Translations under genes and position numbers: made by a program | From: JANQRV01 sp964533785 | Lineage (GTDB): Bacteria > Bacteroidota > Bacteroidia > Chitinophagales > Saprospiraceae | Direction: 5' to 3' | Assembly (NCBI GenBank): GCA_964533785.1 | Contig: CAZHNG010000112.1 | Span: 1 to 18,159 of the forward strand | DNA: 18,159 nt | The notes under the pieces: generated by a model | Told to the model about the DNA's origin: nothing | Database searches by the model: none | What the model saw: the letters and a program-made list of their open reading frames with translations, nothing else | Shown: one piece after another, positions 8,769 through 16,444 of the stretch | How the letters are laid out: every line of letters begins with the position of its first letter | How positions within the stretch are numbered: the first letter of the stretch is position 1

Positions 8769-9353
8769 GTGTTGGTTATTCAAAATGTTCTAATTGAAGA
8801 AGCTGTTGTAGAAGAACAGTTCATGTGTAATCTGAACGCCTGCAAAGGAGCTTGCTGTTGGGAAGGCGAATACGGAGCACCTTTGGAAAAAGAAGAATTG
8901 CAGACGCTTGAAAATATTTATGAGGACATCAAACCTTTTCTGACCGGGGAAGGAATAAAAACATTGGAACAAGAGGGTTTGTACCAGTATAATAATGAAG
9001 TCAAATCCTTTGAAACCACCCTGATCGGTGGTGGTCCCTGCGCCTATATGATCCGCGATCAAAGAGGAATTGCGAAATGTGGTATTGAAACCGCTTACCG
9101 CGCCGGAGCTACAGATTTCATCAAGCCTGTTTCCTGTCATTTATACCCCATTCGTTGCAGTGAAAATGAACAGAACAATTTTATTTCTTTGGAATACCAT
9201 GAGTGGGACATCTGTTCTGCAGCCTGCCAATTAGGCAAAGAGCGAAAAATGCCCGTTTATCAGTTTGTAAAAGAAGGGATCATTCGAAAATTTGGGGAGG
9301 ATTTCTTCCAGGAATTGGATCAGATGTCTTTACATTTAAAGAATAAGTGCTGA
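8769..9353 (+). CDS. DUF3109 family cysteine-rich protein
   Basis: The 194-residue protein matches the DUF3109 pattern, a putative zinc- or iron-binding family of unknown function found widely in Bacteroidota. It holds eleven cysteines: C20, C25, C29 and C30 in the N-terminal CNLNACKGACC cluster, then C91, C104, C123, C130, C149, C153 and the last residue. The spacing recalls the YkgJ-type CxxxCxxxCC metal site, but binding is inferred, not shown. It is cytoplasmic, without signal or membrane segment. The start is probably the GTG at 8769 (TTG at 8772 is an equal alternative). The first ATG would be codon 19, which would remove the segment that normally precedes the cysteine cluster. It follows the DUF5686 gene by 60 bases. 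The plus-strand terminator at 9734-9771 is the first strong one downstream. Confidence 0.88.
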   Translation: MLVIQNVLIEEAVVEEQFMCNLNACKGACCWEGEYGAPLEKEELQTLENIYEDIKPFLTGEGIKTLEQEGLYQYNNEVKSFETTLIGGGPCAYMIRDQRGIAKCGIETAYRAGATDFIKPVSCHLYPIRCSENEQNNFISLEYHEWDICSAACQLGKERKMPVYQFVKEGIIRKFGEDFFQELDQMSLHLKNKC

Positions 9354-9733
9354 TCCAAACAAAAATTTGGCACAAAAATTGAGGCCTAAATAGTGAGAGA
9401 ACTGTTTATCATACCCCCCACAATAACGAACAGTTAATCAAAAATCAGGGAAGTACCATAGCAACTATTTCAAGTAGTGAATATCCTATTGTTTATTCAT
9501 TTCTTGTCTATCAAATATTCGACCATAAATACCTAATGCTTTCCTGATTCATCTGCGAATTTGCTCCTTATCAATTACTTTTCGTATTGATTAATTTTTG
9601 CCCGGATCATCCCATTTTAATTTTTTTCTTAAAAATTGCGAATGGATGTTGAACTCCAGAGGTACAAAATAACTGATATTCCGATCATTCAGAATAAAAA
9701 TAATACGCTAACCCCCTTTTGAAGTTGGTTTTG

Positions 9734-9771
9734 GTAGCCTGACAAGAATACTGTCAAGGCTACTTTTTTTT
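9734..9771 (+). terminator. Rho-independent terminator, plus strand
   Basis: GTAGCC-TGACA pairs with TGTCA-(A)-GGCTAC across a seven-base loop, giving an 11-bp stem with one bulged A. It is followed directly by eight T residues (9764-9771). This is a strong intrinsic terminator for plus-strand transcription. It would end either a DUF3109 transcript with a 380-base 3' region or an independent short transcript. Confidence 0.9.
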
Positions 9772-9927
9772 ATTCCTTTTCAAGATTGGACTTTTGACAT
9801 AACATTCTAAGTGTTTGATAATCAATTAAACAAGGCACTTCGGAATAATCGTCTTACTTACATTTATCTACTGATTATCAGATTGTTACTGTTGCTCTAT
9901 CTAGCGTCTAATTCAAGAATATCCCAT

Positions 9928-9959
9928 AAAAAAAGGGCCGGTACAATTAGTACCGACCC
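9928..9959 (-). terminator. Rho-independent terminator, minus strand (uvrA-GH3)
   Basis: Read on the minus strand, GGGTCGGTAC pairs with GTACCGGCCC around a five-base loop, with one mismatch in ten pairs. Seven T residues follow immediately. The plus-strand side has no T-run, so orientation is clear. It lies about 200 bases past the stop of the GH3 gene and is the likely end of the uvrA-GH3 transcript. Confidence 0.88.
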
Positions 9960-10156
9960 AAAGTAAACACCTAAAACCCTATTAACTAATTCTTTTTTCT
10001 TTTGGTCTTTTTATATGCTGAACACCACTCACCAACTTATATAAATGCGGTTATAAAGCAAGTACTCGGACAATATCGAGTCGTGTTTTATCTGGCATCT
10101 CATTTAAATAATTGTTGTAACTATGAAGGAAACAAAGGAAATATGTTAAAGGTTTG

Positions 10157-11680
10157 TCATTGATTTCTTAAGAGTGTATTAATTTCTTCAACATATTTCC
10201 TGTGGTTAGCCAGCCTGGGGACTTTATGTTGCCCTCCGAGTTTCCCCTTAGAAGCAAGCCAGTTGAGGAAGGCACCATGCGGTAAGGCTTGAACGGACAA
10301 CCTCGCTAAAGCGATATCTTTGTACCGTTTAGCTTCGTAATCTGAATTAATTTGCTGGAGATTTTTATCCAATAACTCTGCAAACAAGTCAATGTCAACC
10401 GGCAATTTTTCAAACTCAATCAACCATTCGTGTCTTCCATGAGTATTGCCTTCCAGGTAAACGGGAGCCACAGTATATTCATTTACAATAGCATTTAATT
10501 CCCGGCAGGTAGCTTCAAGTGCCTGATCGGTATTCTCTACCATGACCTCCTCTCCGAAAGTATTGATAAATTGTTTAGTGCGCCCGGTTATTTTGATCTT
10601 GTAAGGACAAAGAGAGGTGAACATCACGGTATCGCCGGGAAGATAGCGCCAAAGCCCTGAGTTCGTGCTGATAACAAGTGCATAGTTTTTAAACAATTCA
10701 ACTTCCCAAAGTGGAACTGCCGTAGGTTCGTTTTTATTCCATTCCTCCATAGGAAGGAATTCGTAGTATATTCCATTGTCCAGCAAGAGCAATAGGTCTT
10801 TTTCTGAAAATTCGCTTTGAACGGCAAAAAAACCTTCTGAAGCGTTGTAAATCTCCTGATAACTCACCTCTTCTGAGGGGAAAAACCGCTCAAACTGCTT
10901 TTTATAGGGAGTAAAGGAAACACCACCGTGCACATATCCTTGAAAATTGGGCCATACTTCGAGCATATTTTCTTTGCCGGTGAGTTCAAGAATTTTTCTT
11001 AGTAGAACTACTGTCCAGGTGGGCACTCCTCCAATCATGACCATATTCTTTTCCTTACTGCCGATGATAGCCATCCTGCGGAGTTTTTCCTCCCAGTCCT
11101 CAAGGAGTGCAGTTTCAAAATCAGGCACATAAAACGGGCGTGCGGAGTAGGGCATGTGATAGATCATAATTGCCGAAACATCACCGTACCAACTGTTGGG
11201 ATAAGCATCATAACGATGGAGGCTCCCTCCCATCACCAGACTTTTATGTTGAAACTGACGAGCATCGGGGCGGTTGCGGTAAAACAAAGTCATTGCATCC
11301 CACCCTCCACGAACATGGCAGTATTTGAGGTTTTGCCTGGTAACCGGGATAAACTTACTCTTGTCGCTCGTAGTGCCCGAAGATTTTGAATACCACTTTA
11401 CCCGACCATTCCACAATACATTTTTTTCTCCTTTCATCATCCGCTGAATGAAAGGTTTTAAGGATTCGTAATTTTGAATGGGAATGATGCGTGCATACTC
11501 TTCTGGTGTCTTTATTTTTTTGAAGTGAAACTGCTTTCCCCATTCAGTAGGCACTGCTGCTTTGATCAAATCGCTCAGAAGTGCTTTTTGTACTGCGTGA
11601 GGATGCTCCATAAAGTATTGGATCCTCCGATACCGATTGCGATGGTACCACCGAAAAAATGTGTTAATCCATTTCCGCAT
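10157..11680 (-). CDS. GH3 family acyl-adenylate-forming enzyme
   Basis: A 507-residue cytoplasmic protein of the GH3 (auxin-responsive promoter) family within the ANL adenylating superfamily. Plant members adenylate a carboxylic acid and join it to an amino acid; bacterial substrates are largely undefined. Visible marks are the ATP P-loop SSGTTSDKSKFIP (100-112), the YNASEGFFA motif (278-286), RYLPGDTVMF (345-354) and the FGEEVMVEN segment (375-383) leading into the smaller C-terminal domain. GGQHKVPRL (482-490) matches the conserved C-terminal GQxKxPR stretch. Length is normal for bacterial GH3 proteins. The ATG at 11680 lies 21 bases after the uvrA stop, so the two are probably one operon ending at the minus-strand terminator near 9928. 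The link to DNA repair is not obvious and may be positional only. Confidence 0.9.
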   Translation of the reverse strand: MRKWINTFFRWYHRNRYRRIQYFMEHPHAVQKALLSDLIKAAVPTEWGKQFHFKKIKTPEEYARIIPIQNYESLKPFIQRMMKGEKNVLWNGRVKWYSKSSGTTSDKSKFIPVTRQNLKYCHVRGGWDAMTLFYRNRPDARQFQHKSLVMGGSLHRYDAYPNSWYGDVSAIMIYHMPYSARPFYVPDFETALLEDWEEKLRRMAIIGSKEKNMVMIGGVPTWTVVLLRKILELTGKENMLEVWPNFQGYVHGGVSFTPYKKQFERFFPSEEVSYQEIYNASEGFFAVQSEFSEKDLLLLLDNGIYYEFLPMEEWNKNEPTAVPLWEVELFKNYALVISTNSGLWRYLPGDTVMFTSLCPYKIKITGRTKQFINTFGEEVMVENTDQALEATCRELNAIVNEYTVAPVYLEGNTHGRHEWLIEFEKLPVDIDLFAELLDKNLQQINSDYEAKRYKDIALARLSVQALPHGAFLNWLASKGKLGGQHKVPRLANHRKYVEEINTLLRNQ

Positions 11681-11701
11681 ACCGTTAGTGAAGTGTTAAC
11701 A

Positions 11702-14551
11702 TCATAGCTCAAGTTTAAGAAATTCTCCCGTAAAACTTTTTTTACATTTAATAATGCTTTCGGGGGTGCCGCTGTATACGATCGTACCTCCCTTTTTGCC
11801 TCCTTCCGGGCCTATATCGATAATATGATCGGCCACTTTGATGACATCCATATTATGCTCTATAACCACTACGGTATTACCTTTATCCACCAGTTTATTC
11901 AGTACTTTCAACAAGTGCAGAATATCCTGAAAATGCAGCCCGGTAGTAGGCTCATCCAAAATATACAGTGTTTTCCCGGTATCTCTTTTGGATAGCTCTT
12001 CGGCTAATTTAACCCGTTGTGCTTCGCCTCCCGAAAGTGTTGTCGCTTGCTGACCTAATGTAATGTATCCTAACCCTACTTGATCTAAAGTACTCAACTT
12101 TCTGTAAATCTTGGGAATATTTTTGAAAAAATCTACTGCCTCCGATACGGTCATATCCAAAACATCGCTGATGGATTTCCCTTTATACAACACTTCCAGG
12201 GTTTCCCGGTTATATCTTCTTCCCAGGCAATTTTCGCATTCAATGTGAACATCCGGCAAAAAATTCATTTCTATAATCCTCATCCCCGAACCTTTACATA
12301 CCTCACAACGCCCTCCTTTTACATTAAAAGAAAAACGCCCCGGTTTATATCCCCGGATCTTTGCTTCCGGCAGATCAGAGAACAATTTGCGGATATCCGT
12401 GAATACATTCGTGTAAGTAGCAGGATTAGAACGTGGGGTTCTCCCAATAGGAGATTGATCTATTTCTATAACTTTATCGATGTGCTCTATTCCTTTGACT
12501 TCCTTGTATGGTAAGGGCTTCATTAAACTTTTATAGAAATGACGCCTCAAAACCGGATACAAAGTTTCATTGATCAGTGATGATTTTCCACTGCCCGAAA
12601 CTCCGGTTACGCAGCAAAAAGTACCTAAAGGCACCCTTAGGTGAACATCTTTCAGGTTATTGCCCGAAGCCCCAATAATCTCTAAATATTCTCCATTGCC
12701 TTTTCGACGCTCTTTTGGCGTTTTTACTTTTCTGGCTCCTTGGAGATATTCCGAAGTAACAGTTTTGTTCTTTAAAAAAGCTTGGGGTTTTCCCTTCCCC
12801 ACTACTTCTCCGCCGTGTTTACCGGCTCCCGGCCCCAGATCGATTAAATAATCAGAAGCCAGCATAATATCCTTATCATGCTCAACCACCAAAACGGTAT
12901 TTCCAATATCCGAAAGTTGCCGTAAGGCTTGAATAAGTCGTTGGTTATCGCGCTGATGCAGACCAATACTCGGTTCATCTAAAATATAGGTAATACCGGT
13001 GAGTTGTGAACCTATTTGCGTAGCGAGCCGGATCCGCTGAGATTCGCCACCCGATAAGGTGCGAGCCGGCCGGTTCAAACTAAGGTAATCCAAACCAACA
13101 TGCAGTAAAAAACCTAATCGCAGCCGGATTTCTTTGAGCACTTCTTTACCTATTGTAAGCTGCCGTTCCGTCAAATGCTCTTCTGCTTCTATTATCCACT
13201 CGCTCAAGGCAGCTATATCCATTTCTGCTAAATGACCAATATGACGACCATGAATTAAAAAGTGAAGGGATTCTTTTTTCAGGCGGTAGCCGTCACATTC
13301 AGGGCAAATATCCACGGTCATGAAATTTTCCGTCCATTGCCGGGTTTTCTCAGAAGTAGAATTGCGGTACCAATTTTCGATCATCTTCACCAAACCATCG
13401 TAAGTAAGAGAATAGGTATAATCATTTTGGCTGTATTTTGCCGATACTTTAATGGGCTGCCCGCCACCGTACAAAATAATATCGAGTGCTTTAGAAGGAA
13501 TATCTTTAATAGGAGTAGAAAAAGTAAACTTGTATTTTTTTGCCAGGGCCCTGAGTTGTTTAAAAACCAAATTTTCCCTGACCTCTCCCAGAGGAGCGAT
13601 CCCCATATCATTGATACTTTTGGTATCGTCGGGAATTACTTTATTCAGATCGATAGTATTGATCTCACCGATACCTTTACATTTTGGGCATGCTCCGTAA
13701 GGAGAATTAAATGAAAATGAATTGGGCGAGGGCTCAGGGTAAGAGATACCTGACTCAGGATCAACCAAAAACTTACTAAAAGGAGTAACTGCATTCGTTT
13801 CAATATCATGAATCATAATGAGACCATCCCCCATTTTCAAGGCGGTCTGTAGCGAAGCATTCAACCGGTCGTATTTTTGCCGACTGACCTTCAGCCGGTC
13901 TATTACTACTTCTATATCGTGTATTTTGTAACGGTCAACTTGCATTTTCGGCACCACATCCAATATTTCTCCATCTACCCGAACTTTAGTATACCCCTGC
14001 TTCCTTACCTGTTCGAATAACTCCCGATAATGCCCCTTTCTTCCTTTGACTAATGGCACCAGGATCGCTACCTTCCGGTTAGTGTATTGCGCGATGATCC
14101 GTTCTTTCATTTGCTCTTCTGTGTAGCGGACCATTTTCTTGCCGGTTACGTATGAATAGGCTTCACCGATCCTGGCAAATAAAAGTCGCAAAAAATCATA
14201 AATTTCCGTTACCGTCCCTACCGTCGATCTGGGATTCTTACTTGTAGTTTTTTGTTCAATTGAAATTACCGGACTCAATCCTGAGATCTGTTCTACATCC
14301 GGACGCTCCATTTCTCCAATAAACTGACGGGCGTAGGCAGTGAAAGTCTCCATATATCTGCGCTGCCCTTCCGCATAAATGGTATCGAAAGCCAGAGAAG
14401 ACTTTCCACTGCCGCTGATACCGGTAATTACGACCAATTTGTTCCTGGGAATAGATACATTGATATCTTTCAGGTTGTGCTCTCTCGCTCCTATCACCTC
14501 TATGAACTCTTGTTCAATAGTTTTTATGCCAATCTTTTTTTTCGTACTCAT
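11702..14551 (-). CDS. uvrA: Excinuclease ABC subunit A (UvrA)
   Basis: UvrA is the damage-sensing ATPase of nucleotide excision repair, acting with UvrB and UvrC. Length (949) is typical. It has two ABC modules: Walker A GISGSGKSS (44-52) with signature LSGGESQR (499-506) and Walker B YILDEPSIGLH (522-532); then GVSGSGKSS (650-658), LSGGEAQR (839-846) and YILDEPTTGLH (863-873). The C-terminal DNA-binding zinc module is complete (C749, C752, C772, C775). CPKC (288-291) and CPEC (416-419) are present. The CxxC usually found about 25 residues before CPKC, between HFS and FSFN, reads FLVDPESG here. That zinc site therefore lacks two ligands. The start is ATG 14551. The gene leads the uvrA-GH3 pair. 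I found no SOS-type operator upstream. Confidence 0.98.
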   Translation of the reverse strand: MSTKKKIGIKTIEQEFIEVIGAREHNLKDINVSIPRNKLVVITGISGSGKSSLAFDTIYAEGQRRYMETFTAYARQFIGEMERPDVEQISGLSPVISIEQKTTSKNPRSTVGTVTEIYDFLRLLFARIGEAYSYVTGKKMVRYTEEQMKERIIAQYTNRKVAILVPLVKGRKGHYRELFEQVRKQGYTKVRVDGEILDVVPKMQVDRYKIHDIEVVIDRLKVSRQKYDRLNASLQTALKMGDGLIMIHDIETNAVTPFSKFLVDPESGISYPEPSPNSFSFNSPYGACPKCKGIGEINTIDLNKVIPDDTKSINDMGIAPLGEVRENLVFKQLRALAKKYKFTFSTPIKDIPSKALDIILYGGGQPIKVSAKYSQNDYTYSLTYDGLVKMIENWYRNSTSEKTRQWTENFMTVDICPECDGYRLKKESLHFLIHGRHIGHLAEMDIAALSEWIIEAEEHLTERQLTIGKEVLKEIRLRLGFLLHVGLDYLSLNRPARTLSGGESQRIRLATQIGSQLTGITYILDEPSIGLHQRDNQRLIQALRQLSDIGNTVLVVEHDKDIMLASDYLIDLGPGAGKHGGEVVGKGKPQAFLKNKTVTSEYLQGARKVKTPKERRKGNGEYLEIIGASGNNLKDVHLRVPLGTFCCVTGVSGSGKSSLINETLYPVLRRHFYKSLMKPLPYKEVKGIEHIDKVIEIDQSPIGRTPRSNPATYTNVFTDIRKLFSDLPEAKIRGYKPGRFSFNVKGGRCEVCKGSGMRIIEMNFLPDVHIECENCLGRRYNRETLEVLYKGKSISDVLDMTVSEAVDFFKNIPKIYRKLSTLDQVGLGYITLGQQATTLSGGEAQRVKLAEELSKRDTGKTLYILDEPTTGLHFQDILHLLKVLNKLVDKGNTVVVIEHNMDVIKVADHIIDIGPEGGKKGGTIVYSGTPESIIKCKKSFTGEFLKLEL

Positions 14552-14637
14552 CAGTTATTTTTTTCCATTTTTCTTAACAGCATAATGAAACTACGGTTTG
14601 AAAGAACGGTAAGCATTTATTAAACTTTAATTTTTTA

Positions 14638-14655
14638 TAGACTTTTGACGCTAGA
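14638..14655 (-). repeat. Dispersed intergenic repeat, copy 2 (inverted)
   Basis: TAGACTTTTGACGCTAGA is the exact reverse complement of bases 33-50. A partial, oppositely oriented copy (TTAGCGTCAAA) follows at 14766-14776, about 110 bases away, so this may be one end of a small element with inverted ends. It lies about 87 bases upstream of the uvrA start. Confidence 0.6.
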
Positions 14656-14943
14656 GATCAGACGCTAAGTGTCATAACATCAAATCCCTGACAGTCAGCA
14701 GGTAACCTTGAGTGCAACATTAGCCATATTATGTGTTTTTTGCTTGATTATCAACCATTTGAAATTTAGCGTCAAAGGTACTATCCTTTTTGAAAAGCAA
14801 ATCTGATAGCCCGCTTGGTGGTAGGTTGTTTTTTTGGGATAAAATTTGTTATTAACAGCGGTTATTGCTTTAGGATATTTTTTGCCACAAAATCAGAAAG
14901 ACACTAACCCCCACTAAAAATTTTGTACAGATTTTGCGTTCTT

Positions 14944-15060
14944 GCCTGCCCGTGACGGCCATGGCTGTCCACGTAGGACCCGCCACGTAGGGCCCGGTAG
15001 GCTAAGGAAAATCTCATTTATTTTGGAACCCGCCTACTGCCTGCCTAGCGGTCACGGCTA
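14944..15060. repeat. GC-rich repeat block with tandem 14-mer
   Basis: CCACGTAGGACCCG (14969-14982) and CCACGTAGGGCCCG (14983-14996) are contiguous tandem units with one difference. GCCTGCC at 14944 and 15040, the short palindrome CCGTGACGG (14950-14958), and AGCGGTCACGG at 15047-15057, which recurs at 15208-15218, show a family of related words. The composition contrasts sharply with the AT-rich surroundings, which suggests an inserted or amplified repeat rather than gene remains. Confidence 0.55.
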
Positions 15061-15095
15061 AGTCATATACACAAGTTTTTAATGGAATGAAAATC

Positions 15096-15176
15096 AATTC
15101 TTTAGAAAGAATTTCATCCAAACTCCGTTTGGCAAGTTATGTTGCATCGAGACATCCATTCTCTGAATGGTGTGTC
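15096..15176. repeat. Cluster of REP-like hairpins with covarying stems
   Basis: Three perfect short inverted repeats lie within 81 bases: AATTCTTT-AG-AAAGAATT (15096-15113), CCAAAC-TCC-GTTTGG (15118-15132) and CCATTC-TCT-GAATGG (15156-15170). The third extends outwards (GACAT with GTGTC, one bulged T) to 15151-15176. The second and third share the frame CATCCA..CTC.G..TGG and differ at two stem pairs on both sides, so pairing is kept. This points to a palindromic dispersed repeat family selected or copied as structure. The spacing between units and any associated enzyme are unknown. Confidence 0.6.
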
Positions 15177-15388
15177 CATCATAGATAAAAGATATGTATA
15201 TACCATAAGCGGTCACGGTAGGTGGGTGCCAGTAATGGCCGGCAGGTTAGCGGCAATCATTCAAAACCCTTTGTTCAAACTTAAATCACAAAGCGAGAAT
15301 AGCTGGAAATTTGTTAATGAGAAAATGGGATTCGATATACGTAAAAGCCGGATAAACTATTTGTAAAGCAATGCAAACAACACAAAGA

Positions 15389-15979
15389 TTAAACTTTTAA
15401 AAGTCCTGTTTTTAAAGCTTCCTTTGCCTTTTGCATGCCCAGATCGGTAACGTGGTATTTCTTCTTGCCCTGTTGGGAACTAGTTGTTTTTCTTGTCATA
15501 ACAAGCAATTCAGGTTCTTTTTTAAGAAGACTGTTAATAGCCTGAGTTATGTTCTTGATACCGTGCCCGATTTTCTTTAATTCTTTGTTAATTGGGCGGC
15601 TTCCTAGTTCCGTTGCAGGATCTTTTTCCTGTAGATAAGAAGCGACGAGTAATACTCTTGCAACGTCCGTTTTCATCTTTATCCGGTCAAATAAGCCTTG
15701 TACACTGTAAGCCGTCAAGTCCGAAGATACTGCTTTAGAAGTACCGTCTTCCTCATGTCCTGAGCCATGACCATTTTGGTTTGAAAAAGCTTCTGAGCCT
15801 CCCGGTAAAGGATAACCGTAATTTATAGGTAAAGAAACAACGGGCATAGTTGTTTTCCCAGCTTCTAGACCTAACTTATTTGTTAACCATTGTATGACTC
15901 TTCTTCTTTCTTCCATACCCAGGTCCTTTATGATGTCATAGGCCCGGGCCATTACTGCTAATTCTGGATCACCAATCAT
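15389..15979 (-). CDS. Orphan protein with winged-helix-like C-terminus, function unknown
   Basis: I do not recognise a named family for this 196-residue protein. The first 38 residues look helical (LAVMARAYDIIKDLGMEERR then VIQWLTNKLGL), resembling short N-terminal helical motifs seen in other bacterial hypothetical proteins. A Gly/Ser/His-rich, probably disordered linker spans about 41-88. Residues about 92-193 resemble a winged helix: a helix with DVARVLLVASYLQEK, a recognition-like RPINKELKKIGHGIKNITQA (128-147), then LVMTRKTTSSQQGKKKYHVT as a possible wing, and a closing helix. Nucleic-acid binding is inferred. It stands alone, with 700 to 840 bases of non-coding, repeat-bearing DNA on each side, which suggests an accessory insertion between uvrA and the PNP/mqnC pair. 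The ATG at 15979 is the start; it fits the ordered helix that follows. Confidence 0.75.
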   Translation of the reverse strand: MIGDPELAVMARAYDIIKDLGMEERRRVIQWLTNKLGLEAGKTTMPVVSLPINYGYPLPGGSEAFSNQNGHGSGHEEDGTSKAVSSDLTAYSVQGLFDRIKMKTDVARVLLVASYLQEKDPATELGSRPINKELKKIGHGIKNITQAINSLLKKEPELLVMTRKTTSSQQGKKKYHVTDLGMQKAKEALKTGLLKV

Positions 15980-16220
15980 TTTTTTCTAATTTTTTGTTAA
16001 AAAATACACCTTTTGACTCTTACAAAATTTCTCTGTGTAAAAAGTAGAAAGTGAGATTTAATTTGATAAGAACCGTAAACTCGCTCCTCTATTTTGTAGT
16101 TTTTTTTGTTGTCACAATTTAACAACTTTTGTACATATTTTTTTGAAAAGTCCTTTCCAAGTCCTGGAATGCTTTATCAAAAGTTTATCCGACTTCACAA
16201 TATAAATTTTTATACACTAA

Positions 16221-16322
16221 ATGACAAAGAGAACGTTCTTCAAGATATCATTATTTGAAAGCTATATTAAAAAGAAAAAAAAAGAAGGTGCAAATAAAAA
16301 ACTAATAAAAGCTACAAGTTAA
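16221..16322 (+). CDS. Candidate small basic protein (33 residues)
   Basis: An ATG-to-TAA frame of 33 codons encodes a strongly basic peptide beginning MTKRTFFKISLFESYIK, followed by a run of lysines and KKLIKATS at the end. It lies alone on the plus strand in a spacer and is followed about 90 bases later by a plus-strand intrinsic terminator, which suggests a small transcription unit. There is no recognisable domain, no signal peptide and no ribosome binding site. In AT-rich DNA a frame of this length can occur by chance, so this is a weak call. An untranslated small RNA is an equal explanation. Confidence 0.25.
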   Translation: MTKRTFFKISLFESYIKKKKKEGANKKLIKATS

Positions 16323-16412
16323 GATTGAGAAACCAGCTATCTCCACAACAAAACCAAGTATTTCAACTAAGAAGGGCGTAGGCATTTGACAACGTTTTTC
16401 TGTTTCAATGCT

Positions 16413-16444
16413 ATCATTCACCAAATGAATGATCCTCTTTTTTT
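16413..16444 (+). terminator. Rho-independent terminator, plus strand
   Basis: ATCATTCA-CCAAA-TGAATGAT is a perfect 8-bp stem with a five-base loop, followed after CCTC by seven T residues (16438-16444). The stem is AT-rich, so it is weaker than the one at 9734. No plus-strand gene other than the 33-residue candidate lies upstream within the spacer. Confidence 0.6.

Larger units (their letters stand above)
9354..10156. other. 800-base spacer between convergent units; no gene recognised
   Basis: No convincing reading frame lies here on either strand. Two intrinsic terminators, listed separately, point in opposite directions at 9734-9771 (plus) and 9928-9959 (minus). The 150 bases between them hold a repeat fragment (TCTAGCGTCTA, 9900-9910) and GACTTTTGAC (9789-9798). 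The 380 bases between the DUF3109 stop and the plus terminator are either a long 3' leader-out or a separate small RNA. I recognise no Rfam-type structure in them. Confidence 0.6.
14552..15388. other. Structured 837-base spacer, no gene accepted
   Basis: The spacer contains, left to right: an inverted copy of the dispersed repeat (14638-14655), a second partial copy (14766-14776), a GC-rich block (14944-15060) in otherwise AT-rich DNA, a set of short perfect hairpins (15096-15176), and a further short GC-rich stretch (15208-15246) sharing AGCGGTCACGG with the first. The upstream signals of uvrA must also lie near its left end. A 75-codon frame at 15139-15366 overlaps one hairpin and the second GC-rich piece, and I do not accept it as a gene. 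Confidence 0.6.

Noticed and set aside
10063..10081. ACTCG/CGAGT inverted repeat in the spacer after the GH3 gene
   Set aside because: Five-base stem with an eight-base loop and no T-run; likely chance.
15087..15188. 33-codon plus-strand frame beginning MKINSLERISSKLRLASYV
   Set aside because: It spans all three hairpins; the compensatory changes between them are better explained by structure than by coding.
15139..15366. 75-codon plus-strand frame in the spacer between uvrA and the orphan gene
   Set aside because: It begins inside the hairpin cluster and runs through the second GC-rich repeat stretch. It has no recognisable domain, and the overlap with covarying hairpins argues for non-coding structure. 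The last 35 codons look more protein-like, so a decayed gene end cannot be excluded.
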